A stretch of DNA of 64,000 nt from Paractinoplanes ferrugineus (GTDB lineage Bacteria > Actinomycetota > Actinomycetes > Mycobacteriales > Micromonosporaceae): positions 124,001-188,000 of the forward strand of contig NZ_BOMM01000016.1 in the NCBI RefSeq assembly GCF_016862195.1. Direction: 5' to 3'. Both the position numbers and the translations under genes were made by a program. Shown here piece after piece: positions 42,877 through 51,958 of the stretch. The notes under the pieces were generated by a model, which saw only the letters and a list, made by a program, of their open reading frames with translations, had not been told where the DNA came from and did no database searches. Numbering within the stretch: the first letter of the stretch is position 1; every line of letters starts with the position of its first letter.

Positions 42877-43395
42877 TCAGCGGTGCGGAGCGCGGGACCT
42901 TCCGCCGAGCAGGTCGCGGCGGGCGTCGCCGGAGGTGGCGGTCAGGGTCCAGCCCTTGACCGAGGAGACCAGCCGTACCTCATCGATCTTGATGGTCTGA
43001 TCCGCCGGGCACGGCTGGCCCGGCGCCGGCGGCACCGACGTGCCGGAGATGCCGGCGTAGGCGCCGGTGATCCGGAAGCTGAGGCCGCCGTAACCGTCCC
43101 GGGCCACCCCGGCGGTCAGCTCGAACCGGCCGAAATCGTGGTGATGCACCACCCGGAGCCGGCGCTCGCCGCAGGCCACCGCATAGTTGTCGGCGGTCCA
43201 GAAGTCCTGACTGAAGGCCAGCCCGCCGGCCCGCTCGGCGAGGGTCGCGCTCGTCCAGCCGAACGCCTTGCGCACGTCGGCCCCGGCCACCGTGCCGGTC
43301 TGCGCGACGGGGTCGTACTTCACCGCCGCGGCGGCCGGGGCGGCGGTCAGCACCACTCCGGCGGCGACGAGCATGGCAAGGCAGCGCGAATACAT
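42877..43395 (-). CDS. Secreted protein of unknown function
   Basis: 172 residues with a clear signal peptide (MYSRCLAMLVAAGVVLTAAP, then AAAAVKYDP). The mature part starts VKYDPVAQTGTVAGADVRKA and resembles small secreted actinobacterial beta-rich proteins that begin with an FGWN-type segment (KAFGWTSATLAERAGGLAFS). Two Cys (ACGERR near 77; QPCPAD near 128) could pair. The C-terminus GGRSRAPHR is basic. No enzyme motif is visible. The ATG is fixed by the signal peptide. The frame remains open for 480 codons upstream, antisense to the CorC-like gene, but that part is not a gene. Confidence 0.7.
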   Translation of the reverse strand: MYSRCLAMLVAAGVVLTAAPAAAAVKYDPVAQTGTVAGADVRKAFGWTSATLAERAGGLAFSQDFWTADNYAVACGERRLRVVHHHDFGRFELTAGVARDGYGGLSFRITGAYAGISGTSVPPAPGQPCPADQTIKIDEVRLVSSVKGWTLTATSGDARRDLLGGRSRAPHR

Positions 43396-43626
43396 CTTCC
43401 AGCCCCCGGGATAGTCGCTGTTCTGTTCCCCCCTGCCAAACGATCTTGACCCGGGTACGGTGCGCGCCCGCTCAGGCCGGGGCCGGCGACCCGGCGCGGT
43501 CCGGGCCGCCGCGAGTCCGCCCGGAAAGTCGGGCCGGGTCAGGCCGGTCAGTCGTTCCGCCGGCCGGCCGCGCACACCTTGCGCGCCGGAGAGTGGTTTT
43601 CCGCTTCGCTGGGTAGGTTCTGCGGG

Positions 43627-44916
43627 GTGAGTGGCTACGGGTGGCAGATCGTCCTGGTCGTGGTTCTGGTGCTCGCCAACGCGGCCTTCGCCGGCAGCGA
43701 GATGGCGCTCATCTCGCTGCGGGACAGCCAGTTGCAACGTCTCGAGCAACGCTCGCGCACCGGCCGCACCCTGGCCCGGCTGGCCCGCGACCCGAACCGG
43801 TTCCTCGCCACCATCCAGATCGGCATCACCATGGCCGGCTTCCTGGCGTCGGCGGCTGCCGCCGTGTCCCTGGCCCGGCCCCTGGTGAAACCGCTCGGCT
43901 TCCTCGGCACCGCCGCCGAGCCGGCCTCGATCGTGCTGGTCACCATCGTGCTGACGTTCTTCACCCTGGTGGTCGGCGAGCTCGCGCCGAAACGCATCGC
44001 GATGCAACGCGCCGAGGGCTGGGCGATGCTCGTGGCCCGGCCGCTGGACATGCTGGCGACTCTCTCCCGCCCGGTGGTCTGGCTTCTGGGCAAGGCAACA
44101 GATCTTGTCGTACGCCTTTTCGGCGGTGACCCGAACGCCGCCCGCGAGGAGGTGACGACCGAGGAGATCCGCGACCTGGTGACCCAGCAGCAGGAGTTCA
44201 GCCCCGAGCAGCGAACCATCATCAGCGGTGCGTTCGAGATCGCCGACCGGGTGCTCCGCGAGATCCTCGTCCCCCGCCGCGACGTGATCGTGGTCGGCGC
44301 CGACCTGCCCGCCCACGAGGCCCTGTCCATCCTGGTCGAAGGCAGCCACTCGCGGGCCCCGGTGGTCGGCCGGATGGGCCTGGACGACGTGCTGGGCATC
44401 GTGCACCTGCGCGACCTGATCGGCGCCGACGGCCCGACCCGCGGCCACATGCTGCCCCCGCTGTTCCTGCCCGACAGCCTGAAGGTCGCCGACGCGATGC
44501 GCCAGATGCGGACCCAGCGCCGCCAGCTGGCCCTGGTCGTCGACGAGCGGGGCGCCATCGCCGGCATCGTGACCATGGAGGACCTGGTCGAAGAGGTGGT
44601 CGGCGAGATCTACGACGAGACCGACCGCGACGTCCAGTCGGTGATCCACGAGCCCGACGGTGCCATGCTGCTGCCCGGCACCTTCCCGGTCCACGACCTG
44701 CCCGACATCGGCGTCGACAACGAGAGCCTGACCGGCGATTGGACCACCGTGGCCGGCCTGTTGCTGGCCCGCCTCGGCCACATCCCCACCGAACCCGGCG
44801 AGGTCGTCGCCGTCGACAGCCACAGCGCCGAAGTGACCGAAGTGACCGGCCGGGCCATCACCCAGATCCGCCTGCGTCCCACCACACCCCCCGACCCGGA
44901 CGCCACCGACGGGTGA
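43627..44916 (+). CDS. CNNM/CorC (hemolysin-C) family membrane protein with CBS pair
   Basis: 429 residues. The DUF21 membrane domain spans residues 1-185 with four hydrophobic segments, starting at once (YGWQIVLVVVLVLANAAFAG) and including GELAPKRIAMQRAE. Two CBS motifs follow at 200-330 (VPRRDVIVVGADLPAHEALS; LALVVDERGAIAGIVTMEDL). A CorC_HlyC domain closes it (VIHEPDGAMLLPGTFPVHDL). Such proteins are linked to Mg2+ (or Co2+) export and to membrane stress. The GTG start was chosen because it precedes the first membrane helix directly; a start 16 codons earlier is possible. Confidence 0.92.
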   Translation: MSGYGWQIVLVVVLVLANAAFAGSEMALISLRDSQLQRLEQRSRTGRTLARLARDPNRFLATIQIGITMAGFLASAAAAVSLARPLVKPLGFLGTAAEPASIVLVTIVLTFFTLVVGELAPKRIAMQRAEGWAMLVARPLDMLATLSRPVVWLLGKATDLVVRLFGGDPNAAREEVTTEEIRDLVTQQQEFSPEQRTIISGAFEIADRVLREILVPRRDVIVVGADLPAHEALSILVEGSHSRAPVVGRMGLDDVLGIVHLRDLIGADGPTRGHMLPPLFLPDSLKVADAMRQMRTQRRQLALVVDERGAIAGIVTMEDLVEEVVGEIYDETDRDVQSVIHEPDGAMLLPGTFPVHDLPDIGVDNESLTGDWTTVAGLLLARLGHIPTEPGEVVAVDSHSAEVTEVTGRAITQIRLRPTTPPDPDATDG

Positions 44917-44949
44917 CCCGCCCGGTCACGGAAAAGGCCCCACCCCCGA

Positions 44950-44968
44950 GCCGGCGCGTCGGGCCGGC
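44950..44968. terminator. Possible bidirectional terminator hairpin
   Basis: GCCGGC, a 7-nt GCGTCGG loop, then GCCGGC lie in the 64-nt gap between two convergent genes (CorC-like and chemoreceptor), where termination in both directions is needed. There is no U-run. The stem is only 6 bp, so confidence is limited. Confidence 0.35.
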
Positions 44969-44980
44969 GACAAAGGCGGT

Positions 44981-46582
44981 TCAGACCTGGTAGACGGCTA
45001 CGGTGGCCTGCAGTTCGGCGGCGGTGCCGGCCAGTTCGGCGGCGGTCTGCTGGGTTTCGGTGGCGCCCTCGGTGACCTGGCGGGAGGCGTCGGCGACGCC
45101 GGCGATGGTGTCGGCGATGCTGGCCGAGCCGTCGGCGGCCAGCATGACGCTGCGGGAGATCTCGGCGGTGGTGGCGGTCTGCTCCTCGACGGCGGCGGCG
45201 ATCGTGGTGGTGTAGTCGTTGATCGTGGCGATCACTTCGCTGATCTCGTGGATCGCGATCACCGCGGCGCTGCTCTCGCCCTGGATGGCGGACACCTGTT
45301 CGGTGATCTGCTGGGTGGCCCGCGCGGTCTCCTGGGCGAGGTCCTTGACCTCGGAGGCGACCACCGCGAAGCCCTTGCCGGCGTCACCGGCTCGGGCCGC
45401 CTCGATGGTGGCGTTCAGGGCCAGCAGGTTGGTCTGCTCGGCGATCGCGGTGATCAGGGCGACCACCGAGCCGATCTGGGCCGAGGCCTCGCCGAGCCGG
45501 CCGACGCTGGCGTTCGTCGTCTCGGCCGCCCGGGCGGCGCCGGCCGCGACGCCGGCCGCCTCGTTGGCGTTGTCGGAGATCTCCCGGATCGAGATGCCCA
45601 TCTCGTCGGCGCCGGCCGCGACCGTGCCGACGCTGCGCGACACCTGACCGGCCGCTTCGGACACCGTGCTGACCTGGGCCGAGGTTTCCTCGGCGGAGGC
45701 CGAGAGTTCCAGTGACACGGCCGACAGCTCCTCGGACGCCGAGGCCAGCAGGGTCGAGCTGGTGTTGATCCGGCCGACCATGCCGGCCATCGCGGCGGCG
45801 GTCTCGTTGAGTGTCGCCGACATGACGCCGACCTCGTCGGCGCTGTCCACTTGCACCCGCGCGGTCAGGTCACCCTGGGCGATGCGGCCGAGCGCGGTGA
45901 CGCACCGCGACAGCGGCCGGACGATCAGGCGGGCGGTGCCGGCCGCCAGTGCCAGGCCGAGCACGGCGCCGAGGACGAGCAGCGCGATGACCCACCACTT
46001 GGTGGATTGGTAACGGGATTCGGCGGTGGCCTTCTCGGCCGCACCGGCCTGCACGGTGAGGTCGGCGAGGCTGGTCAGGTCGGCCCGGAGCGCTTTCATG
46101 ACGGTGGCCAGGTCGCCGTCGCGGAGCGTCGTCAGCTCGGCCCGCCGGCCCGCCGCCGCGATGGGGAGCAACTTGCTTGCCGTCAGGTCGGCGTACTGGG
46201 TCCAGCTTGTCCGGAACGAGGTGAGGGCCGCTTCGGCCTCGGTTCCGATCGGGAACTGCTGGTAGGCCGTTGCGTATCCGGCGACCTGGCCTTCGGCGGT
46301 GGTGATCGACGACTGGGCGGTGGTGCGGCCGGCCGCGTCGTCGGCGAGCAGGTAGGCGTCCATGGCGAGCCAGGTGCGGTTGACCGCGGCCCGCAGGTTG
46401 CCGACGGTGTTGAGCTCCTGGTTCATCTGGAAGCCGATGCCGACCTGCGCGTTGGTCGCGGACAGCCGGTTCAGCGCGTACAGCCCGTTGCCGATCCCGA
46501 ACAGCGCCACGATCCCGACCGCAGCCATGATCTTGGTGCCGACCCGTCGGTCGGCGAGCATTCGCCGCCCTCGCTCACCCAT
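44981..46582 (-). CDS. Methyl-accepting chemotaxis protein
   Basis: 533 residues. Transmembrane helix 1 is at about 14-35, a four-helix-bundle ligand domain (about 36-190) faces outside, helix 2 is at about 200-222, and a HAMP domain follows ([20 protein letters not shown]). The signalling domain has the strongly conserved hairpin tip [19 protein letters not shown] and [15 protein letters not shown]. It should report a ligand to CheA/CheW, which fits motile spores in Actinoplanes-like bacteria. No che genes are nearby. The ATG at residue GERGRR was chosen; an ATG seven codons later is equally compatible. No C-terminal CheR pentapeptide is present. Confidence 0.95.
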   Translation of the reverse strand: MGERGRRMLADRRVGTKIMAAVGIVALFGIGNGLYALNRLSATNAQVGIGFQMNQELNTVGNLRAAVNRTWLAMDAYLLADDAAGRTTAQSSITTAEGQVAGYATAYQQFPIGTEAEAALTSFRTSWTQYADLTASKLLPIAAAGRRAELTTLRDGDLATVMKALRADLTSLADLTVQAGAAEKATAESRYQSTKWWVIALLVLGAVLGLALAAGTARLIVRPLSRCVTALGRIAQGDLTARVQVDSADEVGVMSATLNETAAAMAGMVGRINTSSTLLASASEELSAVSLELSASAEETSAQVSTVSEAAGQVSRSVGTVAAGADEMGISIREISDNANEAAGVAAGAARAAETTNASVGRLGEASAQIGSVVALITAIAEQTNLLALNATIEAARAGDAGKGFAVVASEVKDLAQETARATQQITEQVSAIQGESSAAVIAIHEISEVIATINDYTTTIAAAVEEQTATTAEISRSVMLAADGSASIADTIAGVADASRQVTEGATETQQTAAELAGTAAELQATVAVYQV

Positions 46583-46697
46583 CGGCCCAGCGTGCGGCCG
46601 ATGGTGAGAAATCGGGACCTGTCTAGAACAGCATCGAATCAAGGCAGTTGCGCACCGCGTCGACCGAACGGCCGGAACAAATTGGACGCGAGTGCGG

Positions 46698-46709
46698 ATG
46701 CACGTGCAT
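46698..46709. promoter_or_regulatory. 12-bp perfect palindrome in the divergent chemoreceptor/small-gene region
   Basis: ATGCACGTGCAT is a perfect palindrome in the 188-nt divergent gap. It is flanked by further alternating purine-pyrimidine words (GCATATGC, GCGTGTGCG). It may be a regulator-binding site for either gene. It lies about 60 nt before the start of the 72-residue gene. Confidence 0.4.
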
Positions 46710-46770
46710 ATGCGCGTGTGCGAGCATGACGGAGGGATGCATCAGGCATCTCGACAAGGAGGATCCGGAC

Positions 46771-46989
46771 GTGGACGAGCCACTGCGGAACGTGTGGGTC
46801 TTCGCCGAGTCCGACTACCAGTTCGGCGTCGGCCCGCTCCACATGATCGTCGATCAGGTCGACTGGTCCCGGCCGCGCACGCACGAGGGCCAGATCTGGA
46901 TCGACGTGCACGGCACCGAGGTGAGCGAGGACGGCCGGGTCATCGGCCCGCGCCAGACCGCGGTGCGAGCCGGCCGGTTGCGCGGCTAG
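46771..46989 (+). CDS. 72-residue conserved-looking protein of unknown function
   Basis: The GTG start is supported by a consensus AAGGAGG 9 nt upstream. The protein begins VDEPLRNVWVFAESDYQFGV and continues through MIVDQVDWSRPRTHEGQIWI to RAGRLRG. It has four Trp in 72 residues and alternating hydrophobic strands, suggesting a small beta protein. No membrane segment or Cys is present. Family not recognised. The 3' end overlaps the convergent PPOX gene by 4 nt. Confidence 0.65.
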   Translation: MDEPLRNVWVFAESDYQFGVGPLHMIVDQVDWSRPRTHEGQIWIDVHGTEVSEDGRVIGPRQTAVRAGRLRG

Positions 46990-47429
46990 TTGCTGTAGAT
47001 CCGGGTCGCGTCGAGCAGGACCACCGTGCGTCGCTGCTCGACCATGACCCGGTCGTACTCGTCCCAGTCGTCGTGGGACCCGCCGGCCGCGGTGAAGACC
47101 TCGCGCAGCAGCAGGCGCAGGCGCTCGGCGTCGAAGCCGTCGGCCGGATCGTCCGGCCCGATCAGCCGGGCGGTGCCCTCGATCGCCGCCCACTCCCAGC
47201 CGGAGCGCACCGCGACCGTCACCTGCGGACGCGCTCGCAGGTTGGCCAGCTTCACCCGGCCGTAGGTCACGAACCCCAGAAGACGATCGCTGGTGTACGG
47301 GTCGGCCAGCACCCCCGCGTTGACCAGGGATGCCTGGATCGTGTCGTCCGCGCGCAGGGTCGAGACGACGACCAGGCCCTGCTCCTTGGCCGCCAGTTCG
47401 GCGAACCGGTCGAGCGTCGCTGTACTCAC
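46986..47429 (-). CDS. PPOX-class F420- or FMN-dependent oxidoreductase
   Basis: 147 residues of the split beta-barrel pyridoxamine-5'-phosphate oxidase-like fold: LAAKEQGLVVVSTLRADDTI, ASLVNAGVLAD, LLGFVTYGRVKLANLRARPQ, VTVAVRSGWEWAAIEGTARL. The pattern matches actinobacterial F420H2-dependent family proteins (TIGR03668/Rv1155-like), which reduce or bind F420. Cofactor choice between F420 and FMN is not settled. The start is GTG. It is soluble. It overlaps the convergent 72-residue gene by 4 nt. Confidence 0.85.
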   Translation of the reverse strand: MSTATLDRFAELAAKEQGLVVVSTLRADDTIQASLVNAGVLADPYTSDRLLGFVTYGRVKLANLRARPQVTVAVRSGWEWAAIEGTARLIGPDDPADGFDAERLRLLLREVFTAAGGSHDDWDEYDRVMVEQRRTVVLLDATRIYSN

Positions 47430-47463
47430 CCCCGCAGCCTACCGGCGTGCCCGGCCGGCTCGG

Positions 47464-48708
47464 CTAGACCGAGGCCGTCTCCAGTGGCGCCGGGGCGGCC
47501 CGGGAGCGGTCGGGCGGGCGGTGCCACTGGACCCGCCAGCCGGGGCGCAGCACCGCCACCAGGTAGGCGAAGCTGCAGCACCACAGCGACGTGGTCAGGC
47601 CGGCCGCGGACAGCATCGCGGCCCCGGCCAGGCCCCCGAACGGGATGCCGGACCAGGCCCAGGCGGTGATCAGCGTGTTCACCCGGCCGTGCAGGGCGAC
47701 CGGGACACGTTCGTACGTCAAGGCGCTGATGATGGGGTTGACCAGGCCGGAGCCGAGGCCGGCGACGGCGAAGACGGCGAGCACCACCGGCGCGGGCGCC
47801 CCGCAGGCCAGGACGACCAGGCGGGAGACGCCGCTGATGGTGAACCCGATGAGGTAGGTGTGCCGGCGCGGCAGCTTGTTGCCGATCCACGCCGCCAGCA
47901 GCGCGGTGCCGACCGACGCGGTGGCGAACGCGCTGATCGCCAGGCCGACCAGTTCCGCCCCGAGGCCGTGGTCGCGGGCCCACACCGGCAGCAGCACCGT
48001 CAGGAACGCCTGGTCGATGAAGTTGCTGGCGACGATCATCGCGACGATGGCTCGCAGCGAGGTGTCGGAATGCAGGAAGGCGGCGCCCTCGCGCAGCTGC
48101 TTGACATAGCCGCCGTCGGCGATCTGCCGGCGGCGGTGCGCGGTGATGCCGAGGCCGGTGAGCGACGCCAGCGCGAACAGGACGGCGGCCAGCCGCAGCG
48201 CGCCGTGCACGCCCTGGGTGGCGATGAGCAGGCCGCCGAGGGCCGGTCCGGCGGCGGTGGCGGCCCGCTCGACGGCGGTGGTGATGCCGGTGCCGCGTTC
48301 CAGCGGCTGGCCGGCGGCGCGGGTGGCGGCCGGGACGAGGACGGCCTTGGCCGCGTTGGCCGGGCCGTCGGCCGCCCCGACCACCATCGCGATCGCGGCC
48401 ACCAGCCACAACGGCGGGGTGCCGGACATGGCGAGGGCGGCGACCGCGATCGCCGACACGAAGTCGCCGGCGGCGCTGACGTGGCGGGCGCTGACCCGGT
48501 CGAGCAGCGGCCCGCTCAGCGCCTGCACGATGACGAACGGTACGACCTGGCAGGTGGCGATAAGGCCGGTCTGGGTGGGGCTGCCGGTCGAGGTGAGGAC
48601 CAGCCAGGGCAGGGTGACCAGCAGAATCCGGTTGGCGGTGAGGGCGCTTCCCTGGGCGAGTAGCAAACCGGTCAGCGGCCCGAACATCCGGGCAGGGGAC
48701 ATCACGGT
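47464..48708 (-). CDS. MFS transporter (MFS_3/enterobactin exporter-like)
   Basis: About 414 residues with twelve predicted helices. The first includes LLLAQGSALTANRILLVTLP, and the loop 2-3 motif reads LLDRVSARHVSAAGD. The closing ALHGRVNTLITAWAWSGIPF matches the TetA/EntS-like MFS_3 branch of drug or siderophore exporters. Start choice is uncertain: GAGGAGG is followed by GTG (4 nt), GTG (10 nt) and ATG (13 nt); the second GTG was used. The substrate is unknown. The intergenic region upstream (about 290 nt) is AT-richer than average and probably holds two divergent promoters. Confidence 0.9.
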   Translation of the reverse strand, partial: TVMSPARMFGPLTGLLLAQGSALTANRILLVTLPWLVLTSTGSPTQTGLIATCQVVPFVIVQALSGPLLDRVSARHVSAAGDFVSAIAVAALAMSGTPPLWLVAAIAMVVGAADGPANAAKAVLVPAATRAAGQPLERGTGITTAVERAATAAGPALGGLLIATQGVHGALRLAAVLFALASLTGLGITAHRRRQIADGGYVKQLREGAAFLHSDTSLRAIVAMIVASNFIDQAFLTVLLPVWARDHGLGAELVGLAISAFATASVGTALLAAWIGNKLPRRHTYLIGFTISGVSRLVVLACGAPAPVVLAVFAVAGLGSGLVNPIISALTYERVPVALHGRVNTLITAWAWSGIPFGGLAGAAMLSAAGLTTSLWCCSFAYLVAVLRPGWRVQWHRPPDRSRAAPAPLETASV

Positions 48709-49002
48709 CACCGAACCTCCTCGGGGGTGACGAATGTCTGTCGAGAATTCGGTGTAACGCCCCGTCACTCAACCGTGGTTAGACAGGTTGGCAGATTTCA
48801 CTCGATCGGGTGGCTCCGTAAGCGTTTTAGCCGAGCCGGAGATCGACAAGCGGTTATAGATCCACTACTCAAAGTAATGTCCGCTCGGTTGCCCGGAAGG
48901 TGCCCCAGCGGTCGGCAAAAGTTGCACTCAGTCGATGCGCCGGCGGGCCGATTCAATCATCGTGGCCGAGGGGAAACGGCCCGCGACGATCGAGGGGGAT
49001 GC

Positions 49003-49764
49003 GTGCGCACGGTTTCGTGGTGGAACGAGTTCGAGCAGAACTGCGAGCGGTTCGACGCCGCGTCGGTGGCCGAGGCCCTCGCCGACGTGATCATCCCGCG
49101 GATCCCGTCGCTGCTGCTGCGCCGCGAGGCCCAGACCGCCGCCGACACCCTGCTCCGGCACCTCAACCGGCCGGCGAGCCCGGCCGCGGCCGAGGCGGCC
49201 GCCCTGGCCACGGTGCGACTGGCGGCCACGGTCGCGCGGCTCGACGAACGCGCGCTGGGCAACGATGCCGGCACCACCGAGGTGTCCGCGCTGTGCCACG
49301 TCATGCAGGGCGAATATGCCCTCGCCGCGGTCACGATCGCGCCGATCACCGGCACCGCGCCGCTGCTCAAGGCGTTCGTGTCGGCGCTGCGCCTGGACTC
49401 CTTCGGGGCCGACCTGGCCCTGCGCCTGCTCACCGGTGGCAACCCGCCCGCCGTCGCGGTGCGGGCGGGCGAGAAGCTCGGCCGCTACAACTGGTGGCCG
49501 GCCTGGCTGCGGGAGATCGTCACCGAGCGGGTGCTGGCCGGCACCCTGTGCGGCGACACCATCGCCGCCCTCAAGCAGTGCGCCTTCGCCGGCCTGACCC
49601 CGACCCAGGCCCGGATGGCCAAGCGCCTGTTCGCCGCCGAGCCGACTCTGGTCGAGACGACCGCGTCGCGCCTCGAGTCGCTGGGCGAGCACCCGGCCGC
49701 CGCCCTGCTGCGCCGGGGCGACGTCCGCACGGTGGCCTTCGCCGCCCGCCTCATCCCGGTCTAG
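49003..49764 (+). CDS. Unknown soluble helical protein
   Basis: 253 residues, GTG start with GAGGGGG 6 nt upstream. It begins VRTVSWWNEFEQNCERFDAA and is rich in helix-forming repeats (ALADVIIPRIPSLLLRREAQ; TADTLLRHLNRPASPAAAEA; YALAAVTIAPITGTAPLLKA), which suggest a HEAT- or TPR-like solenoid. No catalytic motif, membrane segment or signal peptide is visible. Family not recognised. The preceding 290-nt AT-richer stretch should hold its promoter. The 3' end overlaps a TetR remnant on the other strand by 14 nt. Confidence 0.75.
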   Translation: MRTVSWWNEFEQNCERFDAASVAEALADVIIPRIPSLLLRREAQTAADTLLRHLNRPASPAAAEAAALATVRLAATVARLDERALGNDAGTTEVSALCHVMQGEYALAAVTIAPITGTAPLLKAFVSALRLDSFGADLALRLLTGGNPPAVAVRAGEKLGRYNWWPAWLREIVTERVLAGTLCGDTIAALKQCAFAGLTPTQARMAKRLFAAEPTLVETTASRLESLGEHPAAALLRRGDVRTVAFAARLIPV

Positions 49765-50019
49765 CCCCGGCCAGCGCCTTGATCAGGGGCAGGAAGACGT
49801 CGTCGAGGATCTCGGCGAACAGCTTCTCGGTGTCCACCTCGTCGATCGACGACCACGCCCGCGCGCTGCGCAGGGCCTCGTAGCGGAGCAGGTCCAGGGG
49901 CAGGTTGACGACCCGGTCGGGCAGATCGGCGTGGGTCAGCTCGCCCCTGGCCACGGCGTTGTGCAGGATCTCGGCCAGGAAGCCGGGCAGCGTCGAGAAG
50001 AGCACCGCGACCCCGATCG
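49751..50019 (-). pseudogene. TetR-family regulator remnant, C-terminal domain only
   Basis: About 89 residues: AVLFSTLPGFLAEILHNAVA, then RGELTHADLPDRVVNLPLDL and EVDTEKLFAEILDDVFLPLI. This is the dimerisation/ligand domain end of a TetR repressor (the closing LFAEILDDVFLPL motif is typical). The helix-turn-helix half is missing: the frame simply stops being protein-like where the plus-strand MFS remnant begins. There is no ribosome binding site. A TetR gene divergent from an MFS gene is a standard arrangement, so an internal deletion of that pair explains both remnants. Confidence 0.7.
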
Positions 50020-50238
50020 CAGCAGGTGGGCGGCTCGTTCGGCACCGCGATCCTGGCCGTGGTGCTCCAGCGCGGGCTGGTCACGCACGCCGCCGCCCCG
50101 GCGACGGCCTTCGACCACGCGTTCCGGTGGGCGGTGGTGCTGACGCTGCCGGCGCTGGTCGCGGCGTTCTTCGTGCCGGGCCGGCGACCCGCCGCCGTCG
50201 ACGCCGGGTCAGGCTCGGGCACCCCCGTCCACGCGTAG
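50020..50238 (+). pseudogene. DHA2-type MFS transporter remnant, C-terminal end only
   Basis: 73 codons beginning QQVGGSFGTAILAVVLQRGL, the conserved end of the penultimate helices of DHA2 (EmrB-like) drug exporters. One more helix (WAVVLTLPALVAAFFVPG) follows, then a polar tail. About 400 residues of the transporter are missing. The only start would be a GTG within the conserved motif. The 3' end overlaps the SDR gene's 3' end by 30 nt. It abuts the TetR remnant on the other strand. Confidence 0.72.
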
Positions 50239-50970
50239 GACGACCCCGTTGACGAACGACGCGCGCTCGCTCAGCAACCACAGGGCGGCCTCGGCGATCT
50301 CCGCCGGCTCGGCCTGCCGCCCGAGCGGCGTCGCCGCGATCAGGCGCTGCACCAGTCCGGGCGAGGCGGCGGCCCACTCCTCGATCATTTCGGTCCGGGT
50401 ATTGCCCGGCGCGACGGCGTTGACCCGGATGTTCTCCGGCCCGTACGTGATGGCGGCCGACTCGGTGAGGCTGTTGACCGCCCGCTTCATCGCCCCGTAG
50501 GCCGGCAGCACCGGGTTGCCGGTCAGGCTCCCGACGCTGGAGTTGTTGACGATCGCCCCCGAGCCGGCGGTCGCCCGGATCGCCGCCACCTCGGCCGCCA
50601 TCGCCGCCCACACCCCCCGCAGATTCACCTCGTAGAGCAGGTCGAAGTCGGCCCGGGTGACCTGGTCGACGGGGGCGGGCGGGGTGTTGGTGCCGCCGTT
50701 GTTGAACGCCACGTCGAGCCGCCCGAACCGCCGCACCGTCCGGTCGACGGCGGCCCGCACGCTGTCCGGATCACCGAGATCGCAGACCACGTAGCCGGCC
50801 TCGCCACCGGCCGCCCGGATCTGTTCGGTGACCGCCTCGAGCTGATCCTCGGTGCGCGCGGCCAGCATCACCCGAGCACCCTGGCGGGCGAACAGCCGAG
50901 CCGACGCGGCCCCGATCCCCCGGCCCGCCCCGCTGACGAAGGCGACCTTGTCCGCAAGCTGCAATGTCAT
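50209..50970 (-). CDS. Classical short-chain dehydrogenase/reductase
   Basis: 253 residues with every classical SDR motif: VSGAGRGIGAASARLFA near residue 13 (cofactor loop), NNGGTN near 90, NNSSVGSLTG with the catalytic Ser near 142, AYGAMKRAVN with Tyr and Lys near 157-161, and NAVAPGNTRTE near 187. Arg and Thr after the second strand (AARTEDQ) suggest NADP(H). The substrate is unknown. It is divergent from an XRE-type regulator across 85 nt; actinobacterial MmyB-like regulators commonly control an adjacent SDR gene. Confidence 0.93.
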   Translation of the reverse strand: MTLQLADKVAFVSGAGRGIGAASARLFARQGARVMLAARTEDQLEAVTEQIRAAGGEAGYVVCDLGDPDSVRAAVDRTVRRFGRLDVAFNNGGTNTPPAPVDQVTRADFDLLYEVNLRGVWAAMAAEVAAIRATAGSGAIVNNSSVGSLTGNPVLPAYGAMKRAVNSLTESAAITYGPENIRVNAVAPGNTRTEMIEEWAAASPGLVQRLIAATPLGRQAEPAEIAEAALWLLSERASFVNGVVLRVDGGARA

Positions 50971-51055
50971 AGGAAAATCCTGCTCAGGGCGGCGCCGGCC
51001 AACCAGGTACCGGCGGTCCCTGGCTGAGCGAGCACCGGGCGGGCAGACTCGACAC

Positions 51056-51955
51056 GTGGACCGACGGGAACTGGCCGACTTCCTGCGCAGCCGGCGCGAG
51101 CGCAGCACACCCGCCGCGGCCGGCCTGCCGGCGGGACGCCGCCGCCGCACCCCGGGCCTGCGCCGCGAGGAGGTGGCGCAGCTGGCGTTCATCTCGACGG
51201 AGTACTACGCCCGGCTCGAGCAGGCCCGCGCCCCACGCCCGTCCCGCGAGGTCCTCGCCGGTCTGGCCCGCGCGCTGCGCCTGACCGACGCCGAACGCGA
51301 TCACCTGCACCACCTGGCCGGCGAGCCACCGGCCCCGGCCGCCGGCCCGTCCCGCCTCGTCCGGCCGAGCATCCTCGACCTGATCACCCGGCTGCCCCAG
51401 GCCGCCGCCACGGTGATCTCGGCGAGCTTCGAGGTGATCGCCTGGAACGACCTGGCCGCCGCCCTGATGGAGGACTTCGCCGCCGTCCCCCGCCGGGAGC
51501 GCAACCTCGTCCGGCGCGCCTTCCTCGGCCCCGACCTCTACGGCGTGTCCGACGCCGACCACTTCGCCCGCACCGCCGCCCACCGCCTGCGGGCCACCGC
51601 CGCCCGCTACCCCGCCGACCCCGAGCTGGCCGACCTGATCGGCGAACTGCTCGCCGGCAGCGAACTCTTCCGCACCCTCTGGGCCTCGCACGACGTCACC
51701 GACTCGTTCGTCCTGACCAAGACCTTCCACCACCCGCTGGCCGGCCCCATCACGCTGAACTGCGACGTGCTCGACATCGCCGACCGCGACCAGCGCCTGG
51801 TCATCTACACGGCCACGCCCGGCTCCCCGTCCGCCGAGGCCCTGCACCTGCTGTCAGCGCTCGGCACCCAGCCTCCCCCGTCCCCCGCCCCGTCCCCGGC
51901 CGCTCCCCCGGCCCCGGCTCCCCCGGCCCCGGCCTTGGCGCGGATCGGCCGGTAG
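51056..51955 (+). CDS. XRE-family regulator with MmyB-like ligand-binding domain
   Basis: 299 residues. Helix-turn-helix at 35-70 (RRRTPGLRREEVAQLAFIST; EYYARLEQARAPRPSREVL). The MmyB-like PAS-type domain spans 105-265, with PQAAATVISASFEVIAWNDL, then NLVRRAFLGPDLYG and FHHPLAGPITLNCDVLDIAD. Such regulators bind small ligands, possibly fatty acids, and repress or activate a neighbouring SDR gene. A Pro/Ala tail (PPSPAPSPAAPPAPAPPAPA) closes it. The GTG start fits the family. It is divergent from the SDR gene. Confidence 0.92.
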   Translation: MDRRELADFLRSRRERSTPAAAGLPAGRRRRTPGLRREEVAQLAFISTEYYARLEQARAPRPSREVLAGLARALRLTDAERDHLHHLAGEPPAPAAGPSRLVRPSILDLITRLPQAAATVISASFEVIAWNDLAAALMEDFAAVPRRERNLVRRAFLGPDLYGVSDADHFARTAAHRLRATAARYPADPELADLIGELLAGSELFRTLWASHDVTDSFVLTKTFHHPLAGPITLNCDVLDIADRDQRLVIYTATPGSPSAEALHLLSALGTQPPPSPAPSPAAPPAPAPPAPALARIGR

Positions 51956-51958
51956 GGC

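Noticed and set aside
48709..49002. A tRNA or small RNA gene in the AT-richer gap
   Set aside because: No cloverleaf or CCA-type end was seen; the composition fits divergent promoters.
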